From contig OZ254079.1 of NCBI GenBank assembly GCA_965267475.1, positions 124,001-188,000 of the forward strand: a stretch of DNA of 64,000 nt, in the 5' to 3' direction. The DNA is from JBCBKU01 sp965267475. Its GTDB lineage: Bacteria; Pseudomonadota; Alphaproteobacteria; Rhodobacterales; Rhodobacteraceae. Of the stretch, positions 51,104 through 60,151 are shown in pieces. The position numbers and the translations under genes are program-made. The first letter of the stretch is position 1. Every line of letters begins with the position of its first letter. The notes beneath the pieces were generated by a model that was not told where the DNA came from, made no database searches, and worked only from the letters and a program-made list of their open reading frames with translations.

Positions 51104-52415
51104 TGGCCAGACCTCCTGCGCCGCCTTTGATCTCCACCACACGATGGGGATAAGGGATTTCGATATTGTGGTCTTTCAGCGCATTCCAGATCAGGAACAA
51201 CACGTCCGACGCATATTTGTTCTTGCCGTCATCAATGCCTTCCACCCAGAACTCAACCCCGAAATCGATGCCGCTGTCTCCGAACCCGCGCAACTCGCAA
51301 TCGGGCGGCTCAGGGTCGGCAAGGACGCCCGGGTGCTTGGCCACAGCGGCCTCGATGATGTCCGGCACCGCGTTGATGTCGGTGTCATAAGAGACCGAGA
51401 AATCGACCTCCAACCGGTTGGCCGATCCCGAATCCGAGTAATTCACCACCCGCGTCGTGATGAAATCCTCGTTCGGAACGACGATCCAGCGGCCATCGAA
51501 AGTTTCTAAAATCGTGGCCCGCATGGTCATGCGAACGATCGTCCCCGCTTCGCCCCCGTCGAGTTCCACATAATCGCCAACCGTGGCCTGCCCTTCGAGC
51601 AGAAGGATCACACCCGAAATGAAGTTCGACGCGATCTTTTGCAGACCGAAGCCAAGTCCCACGCCGATGGCCCCGCCAAGGACCGCCAGGGTCGCCAGGT
51701 TGATCCCCATGATGTTCATGAGAAGCAGGAAGGCCGCGCCGAAAATCGCGATCTCGGCAGCCTTGGTGGCCAGTTCCCTGGTCGCAGGCCGCATTTCCTG
51801 CGACTTGATGTAGCGGGCGGATTGATCGTTCGACCAACGCCCCAGCCAGAACAGGATCGACCCCGCCACGACCCCGCGAAGGATCGCCATCAGCGAGAAA
51901 CGGATATTGCCGACGCCGACCACCGTCTCGTTCAGCCAAAGCGCAAGCGGGTCGAGAAGCCCGAAAACGTTCAGCGCGGCGGCCGGCAACAGAATGTACC
52001 GCCCCAGGGTCTTCAGGAACCCGTCGGGCAGCATGTCGCGCACAAGCGCGCGCGCGGCCAGAAACAGGAAAATCCGTTTGCCGAAAGCAAGAACGACGCC
52101 GGACCCGAGGACGGATGTCGCCGCCGCCTCGCCAATCGCGGTGAAGGCAAAGGCCAGAAGTGGCAGCATCAAGGGCAGGCACATCAGGACGACGCGCCGG
52201 ATCTGCGCAAAGGCGGTCTCGGCCTCGCCCGGATCTATCAGACGCTGCAATTTCGGGCGCAGCCAGCGGGTTACAAACCAGGCCAGAAGGAAAGCCACCA
52301 GAAGAAGCGCGAATTGCGACCAGGCCGCCGAGCTTTGCAGCCATGACAGCGCGATATCGCGTCCCTGCTCCAGATAGCCGAGCGCCTGGGTCACGATCTC
52401 AGGCTGGTTTTCCAT
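51096..52415 (-). CDS. MscS family mechanosensitive channel
   Basis: A 439-residue inner-membrane channel. Four or five hydrophobic helices lie in residues 30-240, then the MscS core: the pore helix region ATLAVLGGAIGVGLGFGLQKIASNFISGVILL and the beta domain start GDYVELDGGEAGTIVRMTMRATILETFDGRWIVVPNEDFI. It should open under membrane tension to release solutes. A longer open frame begins at 52499, but MENQPEIVTQ at 52415 is the natural start. The SDR gene starts inside its last codons, so both are translated together. Confidence 0.93.
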   Translation of the reverse strand: MENQPEIVTQALGYLEQGRDIALSWLQSSAAWSQFALLLVAFLLAWFVTRWLRPKLQRLIDPGEAETAFAQIRRVVLMCLPLMLPLLAFAFTAIGEAAATSVLGSGVVLAFGKRIFLFLAARALVRDMLPDGFLKTLGRYILLPAAALNVFGLLDPLALWLNETVVGVGNIRFSLMAILRGVVAGSILFWLGRWSNDQSARYIKSQEMRPATRELATKAAEIAIFGAAFLLLMNIMGINLATLAVLGGAIGVGLGFGLQKIASNFISGVILLLEGQATVGDYVELDGGEAGTIVRMTMRATILETFDGRWIVVPNEDFITTRVVNYSDSGSANRLEVDFSVSYDTDINAVPDIIEAAVAKHPGVLADPEPPDCELRGFGDSGIDFGVEFWVEGIDDGKNKYASDVLFLIWNALKDHNIEIPYPHRVVEIKGGAGGLANA

Positions 52416-52479
52416 GGGCCGCCCCCTTGCCGATCCCGTCTTCCCTGCCACCCTTAGCTGGGGATGAGAGTAAGCAAAA

Positions 52480-52791
52480 GTGCCTGAACCTGACGACACC
52501 GATCCAGTTTGCCCGCTGTGCGGGCGCCCGATCCCGCCCGGGGTCCCGCAATCGCGCCATCATCTGGTGCCGAAACTAAAAGGCGGAAAGGGCGGCCCGA
52601 CGGTGCTGTTGCACGCGATCTGCCACCGAGAAATCCATGCGACGCTCAGCGAGGCTGAACTGGCCCAAAGCTTTGCCACCGTCGATGCGCTGCTGACCCA
52701 TCCGCGGCTGGCGAGGTTCGTGGCCTGGGTGGCCAAGCGCCCGCCAGCCTTCAATTCCAAGATCCCGGGCAAGCGCCGCACACGGCGGTGA
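52480..52791 (+). CDS. HNH-like small protein
   Basis: A 103-residue protein with an HNH-nuclease-like zinc finger. CPLC (C11, C14), RHHLVPK (H27, H28), then LLHAICHREIH (H45, C48, H49, H53) fit the beta-beta-alpha metal fold. The C-terminal tail is basic (SKIPGKRRTRR), suiting nucleic acid binding. The start is a GTG at 52480. No restriction or phage genes are near, so it may be a stand-alone nuclease or a degenerate one. It diverges from the mechanosensitive channel gene. Confidence 0.8.
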   Translation: MPEPDDTDPVCPLCGRPIPPGVPQSRHHLVPKLKGGKGGPTVLLHAICHREIHATLSEAELAQSFATVDALLTHPRLARFVAWVAKRPPAFNSKIPGKRRTRR

Positions 52792-52803
52792 GCGGCTGTC
52801 ACA

Positions 52804-52895
52804 TTGCGCGCCTACGGCGCATTCCTTCTGGCACTGCGTGCGATTTTCGGGGGCCAGCCCCCGAACCCCCGGGGCAAGCCCGAACCGACGTCAAT
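52804..52895. repeat. Hairpin-rich intergenic repeat-like segment
   Basis: Between the HNH-like gene and the convergent SDR gene is a hairpin-rich block. TGCGC-GCCTACG-GCGCA (52805-52821) and GGGGGC-CA-GCCCCC (52849-52862) are perfect stems, then CCCCCGGGG. This kind of intergenic hairpin string recurs in many roseobacter genomes, so it is probably a dispersed repeat or terminator; only one copy is in this window. Confidence 0.45.
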
Positions 52896-53650
52896 CAGGG
52901 GATCAGACCGATTTGGCGGCGGAGGTCTTCGTCGCGCAGCGACAATTCGGTGCCGATAAGGGGATCAGCAGCATCCGAGCACATCCAGAGAAGCGCCCGT
53001 GCCGGCCAATCGGCCGGTATATGGGCCGACCAGTCGAGTTTCGCCACCGGCCCGACGCCGCTGGCCTTGATCTTGCGTTGCATATCCGTGGCCACCGTTC
53101 CCGGCGAAAGCCCCATCACACGGATGCCCTTGTCGCGGTATTCCTTGTCCGCCTGGGCCGTCAGCATCGCAGCACCTGCCTTGGATGTGCAATAAGCGCT
53201 CCAACCGTCCACCGGGTTATGCGCCGCGCCCGATGAAATTGTGATCACTGTGCCGCCCCCATTGGCCAGCATATGCGGAAGGGCGGCCCGCATGCCGTAG
53301 TAGATGCCTTTCAGATTGATATCGATGGCCTGACCCCAACCTTCGGGATCCGAGGTTTCCATCGGCCCGACCGGTCCTATTACCGCGGCGTTGCCGATCA
53401 AAACGTCAAGCCTGCCGAATGCATCAACCGTGGCCTCGATGGCGCGCTGAACTTCCCACCATGTCGCCATGTCACAGGGGATCGCCAGGGCCTGATCGCC
53501 GATCTCACCCGCCAGCGCCCCGATGGCATCGCCCGACCGCGCCAGAAGCGCCACATGTGCCCCGGCCCCGGCGAAGACCCGCGCCGCCTCGGCCCCGATC
53601 CCACGGCTGGCCCCGGTGATCAGCACCGTTTTTCCTGTCATATCCTGCAT
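52895..53650 (-). CDS. SDR family oxidoreductase
   Basis: A 251-residue classical short-chain dehydrogenase: TGASRGIGAEAARVFA for the cofactor, NAAVIGPVGPMET for the NNAG position, ISSGAAHN for the serine and YCTSK for the catalytic pair. Substrate unknown. AAGGTGG lies just before the ATG at 53650; a GTG three codons upstream is less likely. It is a single gene, converging on the HNH-like gene and divergent from the DUF2125 gene. Confidence 0.9.
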   Translation of the reverse strand: MQDMTGKTVLITGASRGIGAEAARVFAGAGAHVALLARSGDAIGALAGEIGDQALAIPCDMATWWEVQRAIEATVDAFGRLDVLIGNAAVIGPVGPMETSDPEGWGQAIDINLKGIYYGMRAALPHMLANGGGTVITISSGAAHNPVDGWSAYCTSKAGAAMLTAQADKEYRDKGIRVMGLSPGTVATDMQRKIKASGVGPVAKLDWSAHIPADWPARALLWMCSDAADPLIGTELSLRDEDLRRQIGLIP

Positions 53651-53774
53651 GATTGCCACCTTTTCTCCATGAAGTGCCTGTATCCGGGCCCCGCTTGGCC
53701 GGTCACGCTCCCCTTGACCCTAATGGATCGAGCCGCCAAGTCACTGACAGGTGTTCAGCTTTGAAAGGCAAATA

Positions 53775-55286
53775 ATGTTTGAAAAGACACTTCGCGGCAC
53801 CACCGCCCTGGCCGCCATTGCATTGGCGGGTCCGGCACTGGCCGACGTGACCGCTGATGAGGTTTGGGCAGAATGGAAATCTTTCGCATCCTCATACGGG
53901 CAAGACATTACCACGGACAGTGAGGTCAAATCCGGCGACACGCTGGTCATTTCGGGCTTCAATGTCACGACCGATGTGCCGGACGCGGGCGAAATTCGCG
54001 GCCGTATCGACGAAATCACATTCGCCGAACGCTCGGACGGTTCGGTCGAGATCACGATGTCGCCCAGCTATCCGCTGATCGTAGACATGGTCACCGAGAC
54101 AGGTGAGACCATCAAGGGCGAGGTCGTGATCACCCAGACGGGAATGACTACCGTTGTAACGGGCGAAGTCGGGTCCCTGAACTATGATTTCCTTGCCCCG
54201 AGCCTGAAAGTCGCCATGGACCAGATCGAGGTTGATGGCGAAACGGTGCAGATCGGACTTGAAGCGGTTCTGAACGCCTTGACCGGCCGCTACGAGGTTG
54301 AAGGAACGGATACACCGATCGTGACCTCGACCATGGATGCCGATGACATGACGCTGGCCGTGAACGTGCAGGACCCCGAAGGCGACGGGCGTCTGGTTCT
54401 GGATCTGACGATGGCCGCCCTGTCGGCCACCAGCGAGGGCACCGCCCTGAACCTGACCAACATGGTCACATTCTCGGATATGGTCGCCGCCGGGTTCGAT
54501 ACGTCAGGCGCCTTCACCTATGGCGCGACATCGTACACCATGGAGTTCGAGGACGGACGCGATGCCTTCGCGGCTGCGGGCAGCATGGCGTCAGGCAATT
54601 TCGACTTTTCGCTTGGCCCCGACGGTGTCGATTACGGCGGCGGCAATCGCGAGATCGAATTGACGATGTCGGGCTCGGACATCCCCCTGCCGCAACTTCG
54701 CTTCGGCATCGCCGAAACCGAAGGCCGCCTGGCGATGCCGCTGACCCCGTCGGACGACGAAAAACCCTTCGGCATGGTCAGCCGGATCAGCGGTCTGGTC
54801 GTCGACGAAGGGATCTGGTCGCTGTTCGATCCGGCGGGCGTCTTGCCCCGCGATCCGGCCAGCCTGACGCTTCGGATCGAAGGGTTGGGAAAATGGCTGA
54901 TCGACATCACCGACCCCGAGGTGGCCGACAGCATGGCCTTCGAGGCACCGGGCGAGGTGAACTCGATCAACCTGACCGAAATCCTGCTCTCCGTGGCTGG
55001 CGCTGAATTGACGGGCGATGGCGCGTTTTCCTTCGATAACTCCAATCTGGAAACCTTCGACGGTCTTCCCGCGCCCGATGGCAGCGTGAACTTCCAACTG
55101 GTCGGCGGCAACGGGCTGCTGGACAAGCTTGTGCAGATGGGCCTTCTGCCGGACGAGCAGGCCATGGGCGCGCGCATGATGCTGGGCCTGTTCGCCCGTC
55201 CCGGCGACGGCGAAGACACGCTGGTCTCGACGATCGAGGTGAAGCCGGACGGCAGCGTCTCGGCCAACGGCCAGCGGATCCGCTAG
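53775..55286 (+). CDS. DUF2125 family secreted protein
   Basis: A 503-residue exported protein of the DUF2125 family. The signal peptide is MFEKTLRGTTALAAIALAGPALA, followed by DVTADEVWAEWKSFA, as usual for Rhodobacterales members. The mature chain is acidic and beta-rich, with regular strand-turn repeats (GDTLVISGFNVTTDVPDAGEIRGRIDEITF). The function is unknown; a periplasmic or outer-membrane-associated role is inferred from the signal peptide. The start at 53775 gives a clean signal peptide, unlike the longer frame. A terminator follows its end. Confidence 0.85.
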   Translation: MFEKTLRGTTALAAIALAGPALADVTADEVWAEWKSFASSYGQDITTDSEVKSGDTLVISGFNVTTDVPDAGEIRGRIDEITFAERSDGSVEITMSPSYPLIVDMVTETGETIKGEVVITQTGMTTVVTGEVGSLNYDFLAPSLKVAMDQIEVDGETVQIGLEAVLNALTGRYEVEGTDTPIVTSTMDADDMTLAVNVQDPEGDGRLVLDLTMAALSATSEGTALNLTNMVTFSDMVAAGFDTSGAFTYGATSYTMEFEDGRDAFAAAGSMASGNFDFSLGPDGVDYGGGNREIELTMSGSDIPLPQLRFGIAETEGRLAMPLTPSDDEKPFGMVSRISGLVVDEGIWSLFDPAGVLPRDPASLTLRIEGLGKWLIDITDPEVADSMAFEAPGEVNSINLTEILLSVAGAELTGDGAFSFDNSNLETFDGLPAPDGSVNFQLVGGNGLLDKLVQMGLLPDEQAMGARMMLGLFARPGDGEDTLVSTIEVKPDGSVSANGQRIR

Positions 55287-55295
55287 CCCAAAGAC

Positions 55296-55331
55296 AAAAC
55301 CGAAGCGCCGGCGACGTCCCCGGCGCTTCGG
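55296..55331 (-). terminator. Terminator between convergent genes
   Basis: A perfect 12-base stem, CCGAAGCGCCGG at 55300-55311 pairing with CCGGCGCTTCGG at 55320-55331, with an eight-base loop. Read on the minus strand it is followed by TTTTG, so it should end the VOC gene transcript. It may also stop readthrough from the DUF2125 gene. Confidence 0.85.
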
Positions 55332-55356
55332 CGGCATAGGCCGCACGGGGGCAGAC

Positions 55357-55722
55357 CTACCGCCCAACAAACGCCCGGCTTGAGACCGACACGGAATTCT
55401 TGGCGGGATCCTTCGCATTCGCGAAGCAATACCCATCGGCCTTGTGAATCGCGCCGAAGATCAGTCCTCGATCCTTTGCGGCGGCGCAAAATCCCTCGAC
55501 ATCTTCGACATCGAACACCAGTTTCACCAGTGTCTGGCCATCCTTTCGCCCGCCAGACATGGGGTGCAAAAGGATATTGGCACCGCCATCCGGTGCCACC
55601 AGTTCGACAATCCGGTCACCCTCAAGACGAAGCTCTTCAAACCCGAAATGCGTGCAATAAAACGCGGCGACCTCGTCAACTTTCTTGGTGTAAAGAATGA
55701 TGCGTCCAAGGCGCGGGGACAT
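55357..55722 (-). CDS. VOC family (glyoxalase-like) protein
   Basis: A 121-residue single glyoxalase/bleomycin-resistance fold protein. It begins LGRIILYTKKVDEVAAFYCTHFGFEEL and ends DPAKNSVSVSSRAF. A glutamate (GDRIVELVAP) is in the metal position but the expected histidine at the first strand is replaced (LYTKK), so metal catalysis is doubtful; it may be a binding protein. The ATG at 55722 begins the domain; the longer open frame has no family match. Confidence 0.82.
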   Translation of the reverse strand: MSPRLGRIILYTKKVDEVAAFYCTHFGFEELRLEGDRIVELVAPDGGANILLHPMSGGRKDGQTLVKLVFDVEDVEGFCAAAKDRGLIFGAIHKADGYCFANAKDPAKNSVSVSSRAFVGR

Positions 55723-55863
55723 GTTCGACCTTTCGTGACTGGCACGGCGTTCATAGCCCGTTCGGCAACCGGAACCAAACATCCACCAGACCGCCCTGGG
55801 CACACCACCGCCAAATTGAGAATTCCCGCGTGGTCTGTAGACTGATGCCAAGGGGGCCGCGCA

Positions 55864-57504
55864 GTGGACTACGACTATATCATCGTCGGATCGGGCACGG
55901 CCGGATCAACGCTCGCCGCGCGGCTCAGCGAAGACCGAACTGTCCGCATTCTCGTGCTCGAAGCCGGCGGAGCCGATCGCGGCTTCTGGCTGCGCTTGCC
56001 GGTCGGCTATTTCCGGTCGATCTATGACACGCGCGTGTCCCGCTTGTTCAAGGGCGCGCCAGACCCGGGGATCGCCGGGCGACAAATGGATGTCCCCCGG
56101 GGTCGTGTGCTTGGCGGCTCAAGTTCCATCAACGGGCTGATCTTCATTCGCGGCCAACCCCAGGATTTCGACGACTGGGACCGCATGGGCGCGACGGGGT
56201 GGAGCTATCGTGACGTTCTTCCCCATTTCCGCGCGATCGAGACCTATAACGGCCCGCCCAGCCAATTCCGGGGCGGAACCGGGCCACTGGCTGTCTCGGA
56301 TCTTCGGAACGAAAACCCGTTATGCGACGCCTGGCTTCGGGCCGCCCAAGACCATGGCCTTCCCCAGAACCCCGATTTCAACGCCGAGGACCCGCACGGG
56401 ATCGGGCGATATCAACTGACTTTGAAGGGGCGGTGGCGCGACAGCGCGGCGACGGCTTACCTGCACCCTGCCCTCGCACAGCCAAACCTGGATCTGATGT
56501 CGGATGCCATGGTCACGGCGCTGGTCTTTGACGGCCCGAGGGCCCAGGGCGTGACCTATCGCGCGGGCGGTGAAACCAAAACGGCGACCGCAACGCGCGA
56601 GGTTATCCTTTGCGCGGGCGCGATCCAATCGCCGCAACTTCTGCAACTCAGCGGGATCGGCCCGCCGGGTCTTCTGGAAGATCACGGCATCCCGGTCCGG
56701 GCCGCCGCGCCCGAAGTCGGCGCCAACCTGCAGGACCACTTGCAAATGCGAACAATCGTGCAACTGACCGACGGCAAGCATTCCCTGAACACGCAAGCGC
56801 GCAATCCGCTGAAGGCGGCCCGCATGGGGCTCGATTGGCTGATCAACGGGTCCGGGCCCCTGACTGTCGGCGCGGGCCAGGTGGGCGGGGCGGCCTGTTC
56901 CAAATATGCCGAAGGCGGGCGCCCCGATATCCAGCTTTTCGTGATGCCGCTCTCCGTCGACAAACCGGGTACGCCGCTTCACCGGGAACCGGGCTTCACG
57001 GTGTCCTATTGGCAATGCCATCCCGAAAGCCGGGGGCGCGTCGCCATTCAGTCACCCGACCCCATGGCCGATCCGCTGATCGAGACGAATTACCTGAGCG
57101 CCGAAAAGGACTGCGCCGTCATGGTCGAGGGGCTGAAGATGGTCCGCGCGATCTATGACCAGCCCGCATTCAGGTCGCACTGGGCCACGGAAGTCGTGCC
57201 GGGCCGTGATGCTACATCGGACGCGGATATGTTGGCGGCCATCCGTCGCCACGCATCGACCGTTTATCACCCGGTGGGGACCTGCCGGATGGGAAGCGAC
57301 GAAACCTCGGTCGTCGATCCGAAATTGCGGGTGCGCGGGGTCGACGGGCTTCGGGTCGTAGACGCCTCGGTGATGCCCAAGATCACCTCGGCCAATACCA
57401 ATGCCGCGACCTTCATGATCGCTGAGAAAGCGGCCACGATCATCCGGGCCACTAGGGTTCCGCCTGTCGGGCGTTGCGCCCTCAAATGGATCGGTCAGAA
57501 TTGA
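55864..57504 (+). CDS. GMC family oxidoreductase
   Basis: A 546-residue FAD alcohol oxidoreductase of the choline dehydrogenase-like group. It starts (GTG) MDYDYIIVGSGTAGSTLAARL, has GMC signature 1 GRVLGGSSSINGLIFIRG, signature 2 GAIQSPQLLQLSGIGP, and the active-site histidine in TVYHPVGTCRMG with asparagine in SANTNAAT. Substrate unknown: an alcohol or polyol. It lies just before the GntR-type gene and converges on it, so it could serve the same pathway as the transketolase operon beyond, but this is only position. Confidence 0.92.
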   Translation: MDYDYIIVGSGTAGSTLAARLSEDRTVRILVLEAGGADRGFWLRLPVGYFRSIYDTRVSRLFKGAPDPGIAGRQMDVPRGRVLGGSSSINGLIFIRGQPQDFDDWDRMGATGWSYRDVLPHFRAIETYNGPPSQFRGGTGPLAVSDLRNENPLCDAWLRAAQDHGLPQNPDFNAEDPHGIGRYQLTLKGRWRDSAATAYLHPALAQPNLDLMSDAMVTALVFDGPRAQGVTYRAGGETKTATATREVILCAGAIQSPQLLQLSGIGPPGLLEDHGIPVRAAAPEVGANLQDHLQMRTIVQLTDGKHSLNTQARNPLKAARMGLDWLINGSGPLTVGAGQVGGAACSKYAEGGRPDIQLFVMPLSVDKPGTPLHREPGFTVSYWQCHPESRGRVAIQSPDPMADPLIETNYLSAEKDCAVMVEGLKMVRAIYDQPAFRSHWATEVVPGRDATSDADMLAAIRRHASTVYHPVGTCRMGSDETSVVDPKLRVRGVDGLRVVDASVMPKITSANTNAATFMIAEKAATIIRATRVPPVGRCALKWIGQN

Positions 57505-57557
57505 TCTAAGGATACAGACCTTTTCGCATGTCCGCATCAAAGGGGTGCCTTTCCAAC

Positions 57558-58274
57558 TCATGCACCCTCGGGAAGGAACTCCATTTCCAATTCCAGCATG
57601 TCGCCCGGATAAGACAGTGTCGCCGAATAGATCAGCTTGCCATCCTGATCGAGGAATTCGCGAAATACTCGAAACACCGCGGAATTCACCTTGACGCCCA
57701 GCGCCTGCGCCATGGTGAAATCGGCATAGGATATCGTGACCGTCTGGCGCGCCTTCTGCACCGTAATTCCAAGATCCCTTAGAACCGAGACGACGATTTC
57801 CTGCGCGAACCGGTCCGGCGCACGTTCAAAAACCTGATCATCCAGCTTGATATCAACCTGGCAGAACGGCTTTCCATGCCGCCCATGGATCCGGCTCATC
57901 GCACGAAAATATCTCCCATCCGCGCTTTTTTCTATGACCGCATCGGTCTGTCGCACCGACACTTCCATCTGATCCACCATCTCGTAGATCTGGGTAATAT
58001 CGGCCTTCATGTGCATCGTGTGCCGCGCCGGAACCTTGACCGGTTTCACGAATGTGCCCCGGCCCGAATGCTTTTCGATCAGACCTTCGTCTTCAAGCGT
58101 GTTCATCGCCTGAACGACGGTCATACGGGCTACGCCCAACTGTTCAGTCAGCGCACTTAACGCGGGCAGCTTCGTGCCTGAGGGCAGTTCACCCGACAGG
58201 ATCTGATGGCGCAGAACCTCGGCCACCTCGGCATGCAAGGGTACCGCCGCGCGCTTCATCGCCTGAAGATTCAT
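57558..58274 (-). CDS. GntR/HutC family regulator with UTRA domain
   Basis: A 238-residue repressor. The winged helix (LPALSALTEQLGVARMTVVQAMNTLEDEGLIEKHSGRGTFV) is followed by a UTRA ligand domain (residues about 90-235). It diverges from the transketolase operon, and a perfect palindrome in the shared 72-base gap resembles the operators of HutC-subfamily regulators. It should therefore sense an intermediate of the pathway encoded by the operon, and repress both itself and the operon until the compound is present. Confidence 0.92.
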   Translation of the reverse strand: MNLQAMKRAAVPLHAEVAEVLRHQILSGELPSGTKLPALSALTEQLGVARMTVVQAMNTLEDEGLIEKHSGRGTFVKPVKVPARHTMHMKADITQIYEMVDQMEVSVRQTDAVIEKSADGRYFRAMSRIHGRHGKPFCQVDIKLDDQVFERAPDRFAQEIVVSVLRDLGITVQKARQTVTISYADFTMAQALGVKVNSAVFRVFREFLDQDGKLIYSATLSYPGDMLELEMEFLPEGA

Positions 58275-58303
58275 ATTGACAATCTCCCCTCTGCCATAGG
58301 TAC

Positions 58304-58319
58304 AAAGGTCTATACCTTT
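58304..58319. promoter_or_regulatory. Candidate UTRA-regulator operator
   Basis: AAAGGTCTATACCTTT is a 16-base dyad with six-base arms (AAAGGT, ACCTTT) midway between the divergent gntR-type and transketolase genes. Its core GGTCTAnACC is close to the operators of NagR/DasR-type UTRA regulators. Confidence 0.65.
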
Positions 58320-58346
58320 CTACAATAACATATCGGCACCAAGAAC

Positions 58347-59168
58347 GTGAAACACAATCTGTCAGAGCTCGAGGCGATTGCCACCCGGCTGCGGCTACAC
58401 GTGGTCGATATGGTCGCGCCTTCGGGTCAGGGATATGTCCAGCAAGGCCTCGGCGCTGCCGATATCTTCACCTCGCTCTATTTTGCCGAAGCGACGATGG
58501 ATCCGTCAAACCCGAACTGGCCTGACCGCGACCGGATCTTCCTGACGACGGCCCATAACACAGCCATCTTCTATGCGACGCTGGCCGAAAGGGGTTTCTT
58601 TCCGGTCGACGACCTGAACACCTATGTCACCGACGGCTCGGCGCTTGAGATCAATTCATCGGAACGCATGGGGCCATTCGTCGAAGCCACCTGCGGGTCG
58701 CTCGGCCAGGGTCTCTCGGTGGCCATCGGCTGTGCCCTTGCCGCCAAGCGCCAGGGCCGGGCCAGCCGCTTCTATGTGATCCTGGGCGACGGCGAAATGC
58801 AGGAAGGCCAGATCTGGGAAGCGGCCATGTTCGCTGGCGCCAAAGGGCTCGATAACCTCTGCCTGATCGTCGACTACAACTTCGTCCAGTCCGAAGGGCC
58901 GATGGATCTGGTGATGTCGCTGGAACCCCTGACGGACAAGATGCAAAGCTTCGGGTTTGCCGTGGATGAGGTCGACGGCAACGACATCTCGGCGCTTCTT
59001 GGCGCCTATGACAGGGCCCGCGCGACGAAGGGCTGCCCAAGCTTCATCAAGGCCAATACGTTGATGGGCAAGGGCGTGCCATCGCTGGAAGGGCTGATGT
59101 TCCATCAGTTGCGGTTCCCGCCCGAGGTCGCGGCCTCGGCCCGGGCCGAGTTGGAGGCGCAGCTTTGA
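58347..59168 (+). CDS. Transketolase, N-terminal (TPP-binding) subunit
   Basis: A 273-residue protein covering the first transketolase domain. The thiamine diphosphate motif is GDGEMQEGQIWEAAMFAG ... DYNFVQ, and DRDRIFLTTAHNTAIFYATL and GSLGQGLSVAIGCALAAKRQ are family hallmarks. It starts at GTG (58347). The partner subunit follows with overlap TTGA. Split transketolases occur for apulose phosphate, sulfofructose and other special sugars besides the standard pentose pathway; the neighbours here do not decide the substrate. It is the first gene of the operon. Confidence 0.93.
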   Translation: MKHNLSELEAIATRLRLHVVDMVAPSGQGYVQQGLGAADIFTSLYFAEATMDPSNPNWPDRDRIFLTTAHNTAIFYATLAERGFFPVDDLNTYVTDGSALEINSSERMGPFVEATCGSLGQGLSVAIGCALAAKRQGRASRFYVILGDGEMQEGQIWEAAMFAGAKGLDNLCLIVDYNFVQSEGPMDLVMSLEPLTDKMQSFGFAVDEVDGNDISALLGAYDRARATKGCPSFIKANTLMGKGVPSLEGLMFHQLRFPPEVAASARAELEAQL

Positions 59169-60148
59169 CCGACACGCTCACACAGCTCGAAGCAGCCGAT
59201 TTCATCAACCGTTCGTTCAAGCCTCTGCCGCGCGTCTATGGCGATGCGCTGGTCGAGGCGGCGCAAATGGATGAACGGATTGTCGCGCTCTGCGCCGATC
59301 TTGTCCCACCGACGGAAACCGACCGCTTCCGGGACGAACTGCCCGACCGGTTCCACAATGTGGGCATCGCCGAGGCCAACATGATCGGCATTGCGGGCGG
59401 CATGGCGCGGTCGGGCGAAATCCCATTCTGCCATTCCTTCTCGGCGTTCATCACCAAGCGGGTCCTGGATCAGATCACCATGCAGGCGGCCTATCCCAAC
59501 CTGCCCGTCAAGATCGTGGGCTTTCTGCCCGGCGTGGCGACGCTTCTGGGCGTCTCGCACCAGGCCATTGAAGACGTGGCGATCCTGCGGGCCGTCCCGA
59601 ACATGGCCATCTTCGAACCCTCCGGCCCGGAATACCACGCAGCCATGGTGCAACTGGCGCTCGATTGGGACGGCCCGGCCTATCTTCGGATGAAACGGCC
59701 CGAGACGACGCCACCGCCGCTCGAACCCCAAATCCTTAAGGTCGGCAAAGGGGTGGTCCGCCGCGAAGGCAAGGACCTGACCATCATCGCCGCCGGGCTT
59801 TGCGTCACCGAAGCCATTCAGGCCGCCCAGACCCTCGCTGGCGAAGGAATAGACGCGGGCGTCGTCGACATGGCATCCCTGAAACCCATCGATGTCGATC
59901 TGATCCTGGAAAAGGCGGCCATGACCGGCGCCATCGTCACGGCAGAAAACCACAACGTTATCGGCGGGCTGGGTTCCGCCGTGGCCGAGGTTCTGATGGA
60001 TGCGGGCATTGGCCTTCCGTTCAAACGTGTGGGCGTTCAGGACCAGTTCTGCGAAGGTGGCACGACGCCGTATCTGATGCACAAATTCGGCCTCGACGCA
60101 CCGGCCATTGCCAATGCCGCGCGCGATGTCATGAAAAAGAAAGGGTGA
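59165..60148 (+). CDS. Transketolase, C-terminal subunit
   Basis: A 327-residue protein with the second and third transketolase domains. The pyrimidine-binding part has FHNVGIAEANMIGIAGGMARSG with the conserved catalytic glutamate, followed by FSAFITKRVLDQITMQAAYP, and the C-terminal domain closes with EGGTTPYLMHKFGLDA. It starts at a TTG overlapping the stop of the N-terminal subunit gene, so the two are coupled at translation and should form an alpha2beta2 enzyme that transfers two-carbon ketol units. It is followed by an aldehyde dehydrogenase gene after three bases. Confidence 0.93.
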   Translation: MTDTLTQLEAADFINRSFKPLPRVYGDALVEAAQMDERIVALCADLVPPTETDRFRDELPDRFHNVGIAEANMIGIAGGMARSGEIPFCHSFSAFITKRVLDQITMQAAYPNLPVKIVGFLPGVATLLGVSHQAIEDVAILRAVPNMAIFEPSGPEYHAAMVQLALDWDGPAYLRMKRPETTPPPLEPQILKVGKGVVRREGKDLTIIAAGLCVTEAIQAAQTLAGEGIDAGVVDMASLKPIDVDLILEKAAMTGAIVTAENHNVIGGLGSAVAEVLMDAGIGLPFKRVGVQDQFCEGGTTPYLMHKFGLDAPAIANAARDVMKKKG

Positions 60149-60151
60149 GCC

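Noticed and set aside
57512..57523. ATACAGACCTTT, similar to half of the UTRA-regulator operator
   Set aside because: Only one arm matches and it lies at the 3' end of the GMC gene, not in a promoter; chance is likely.
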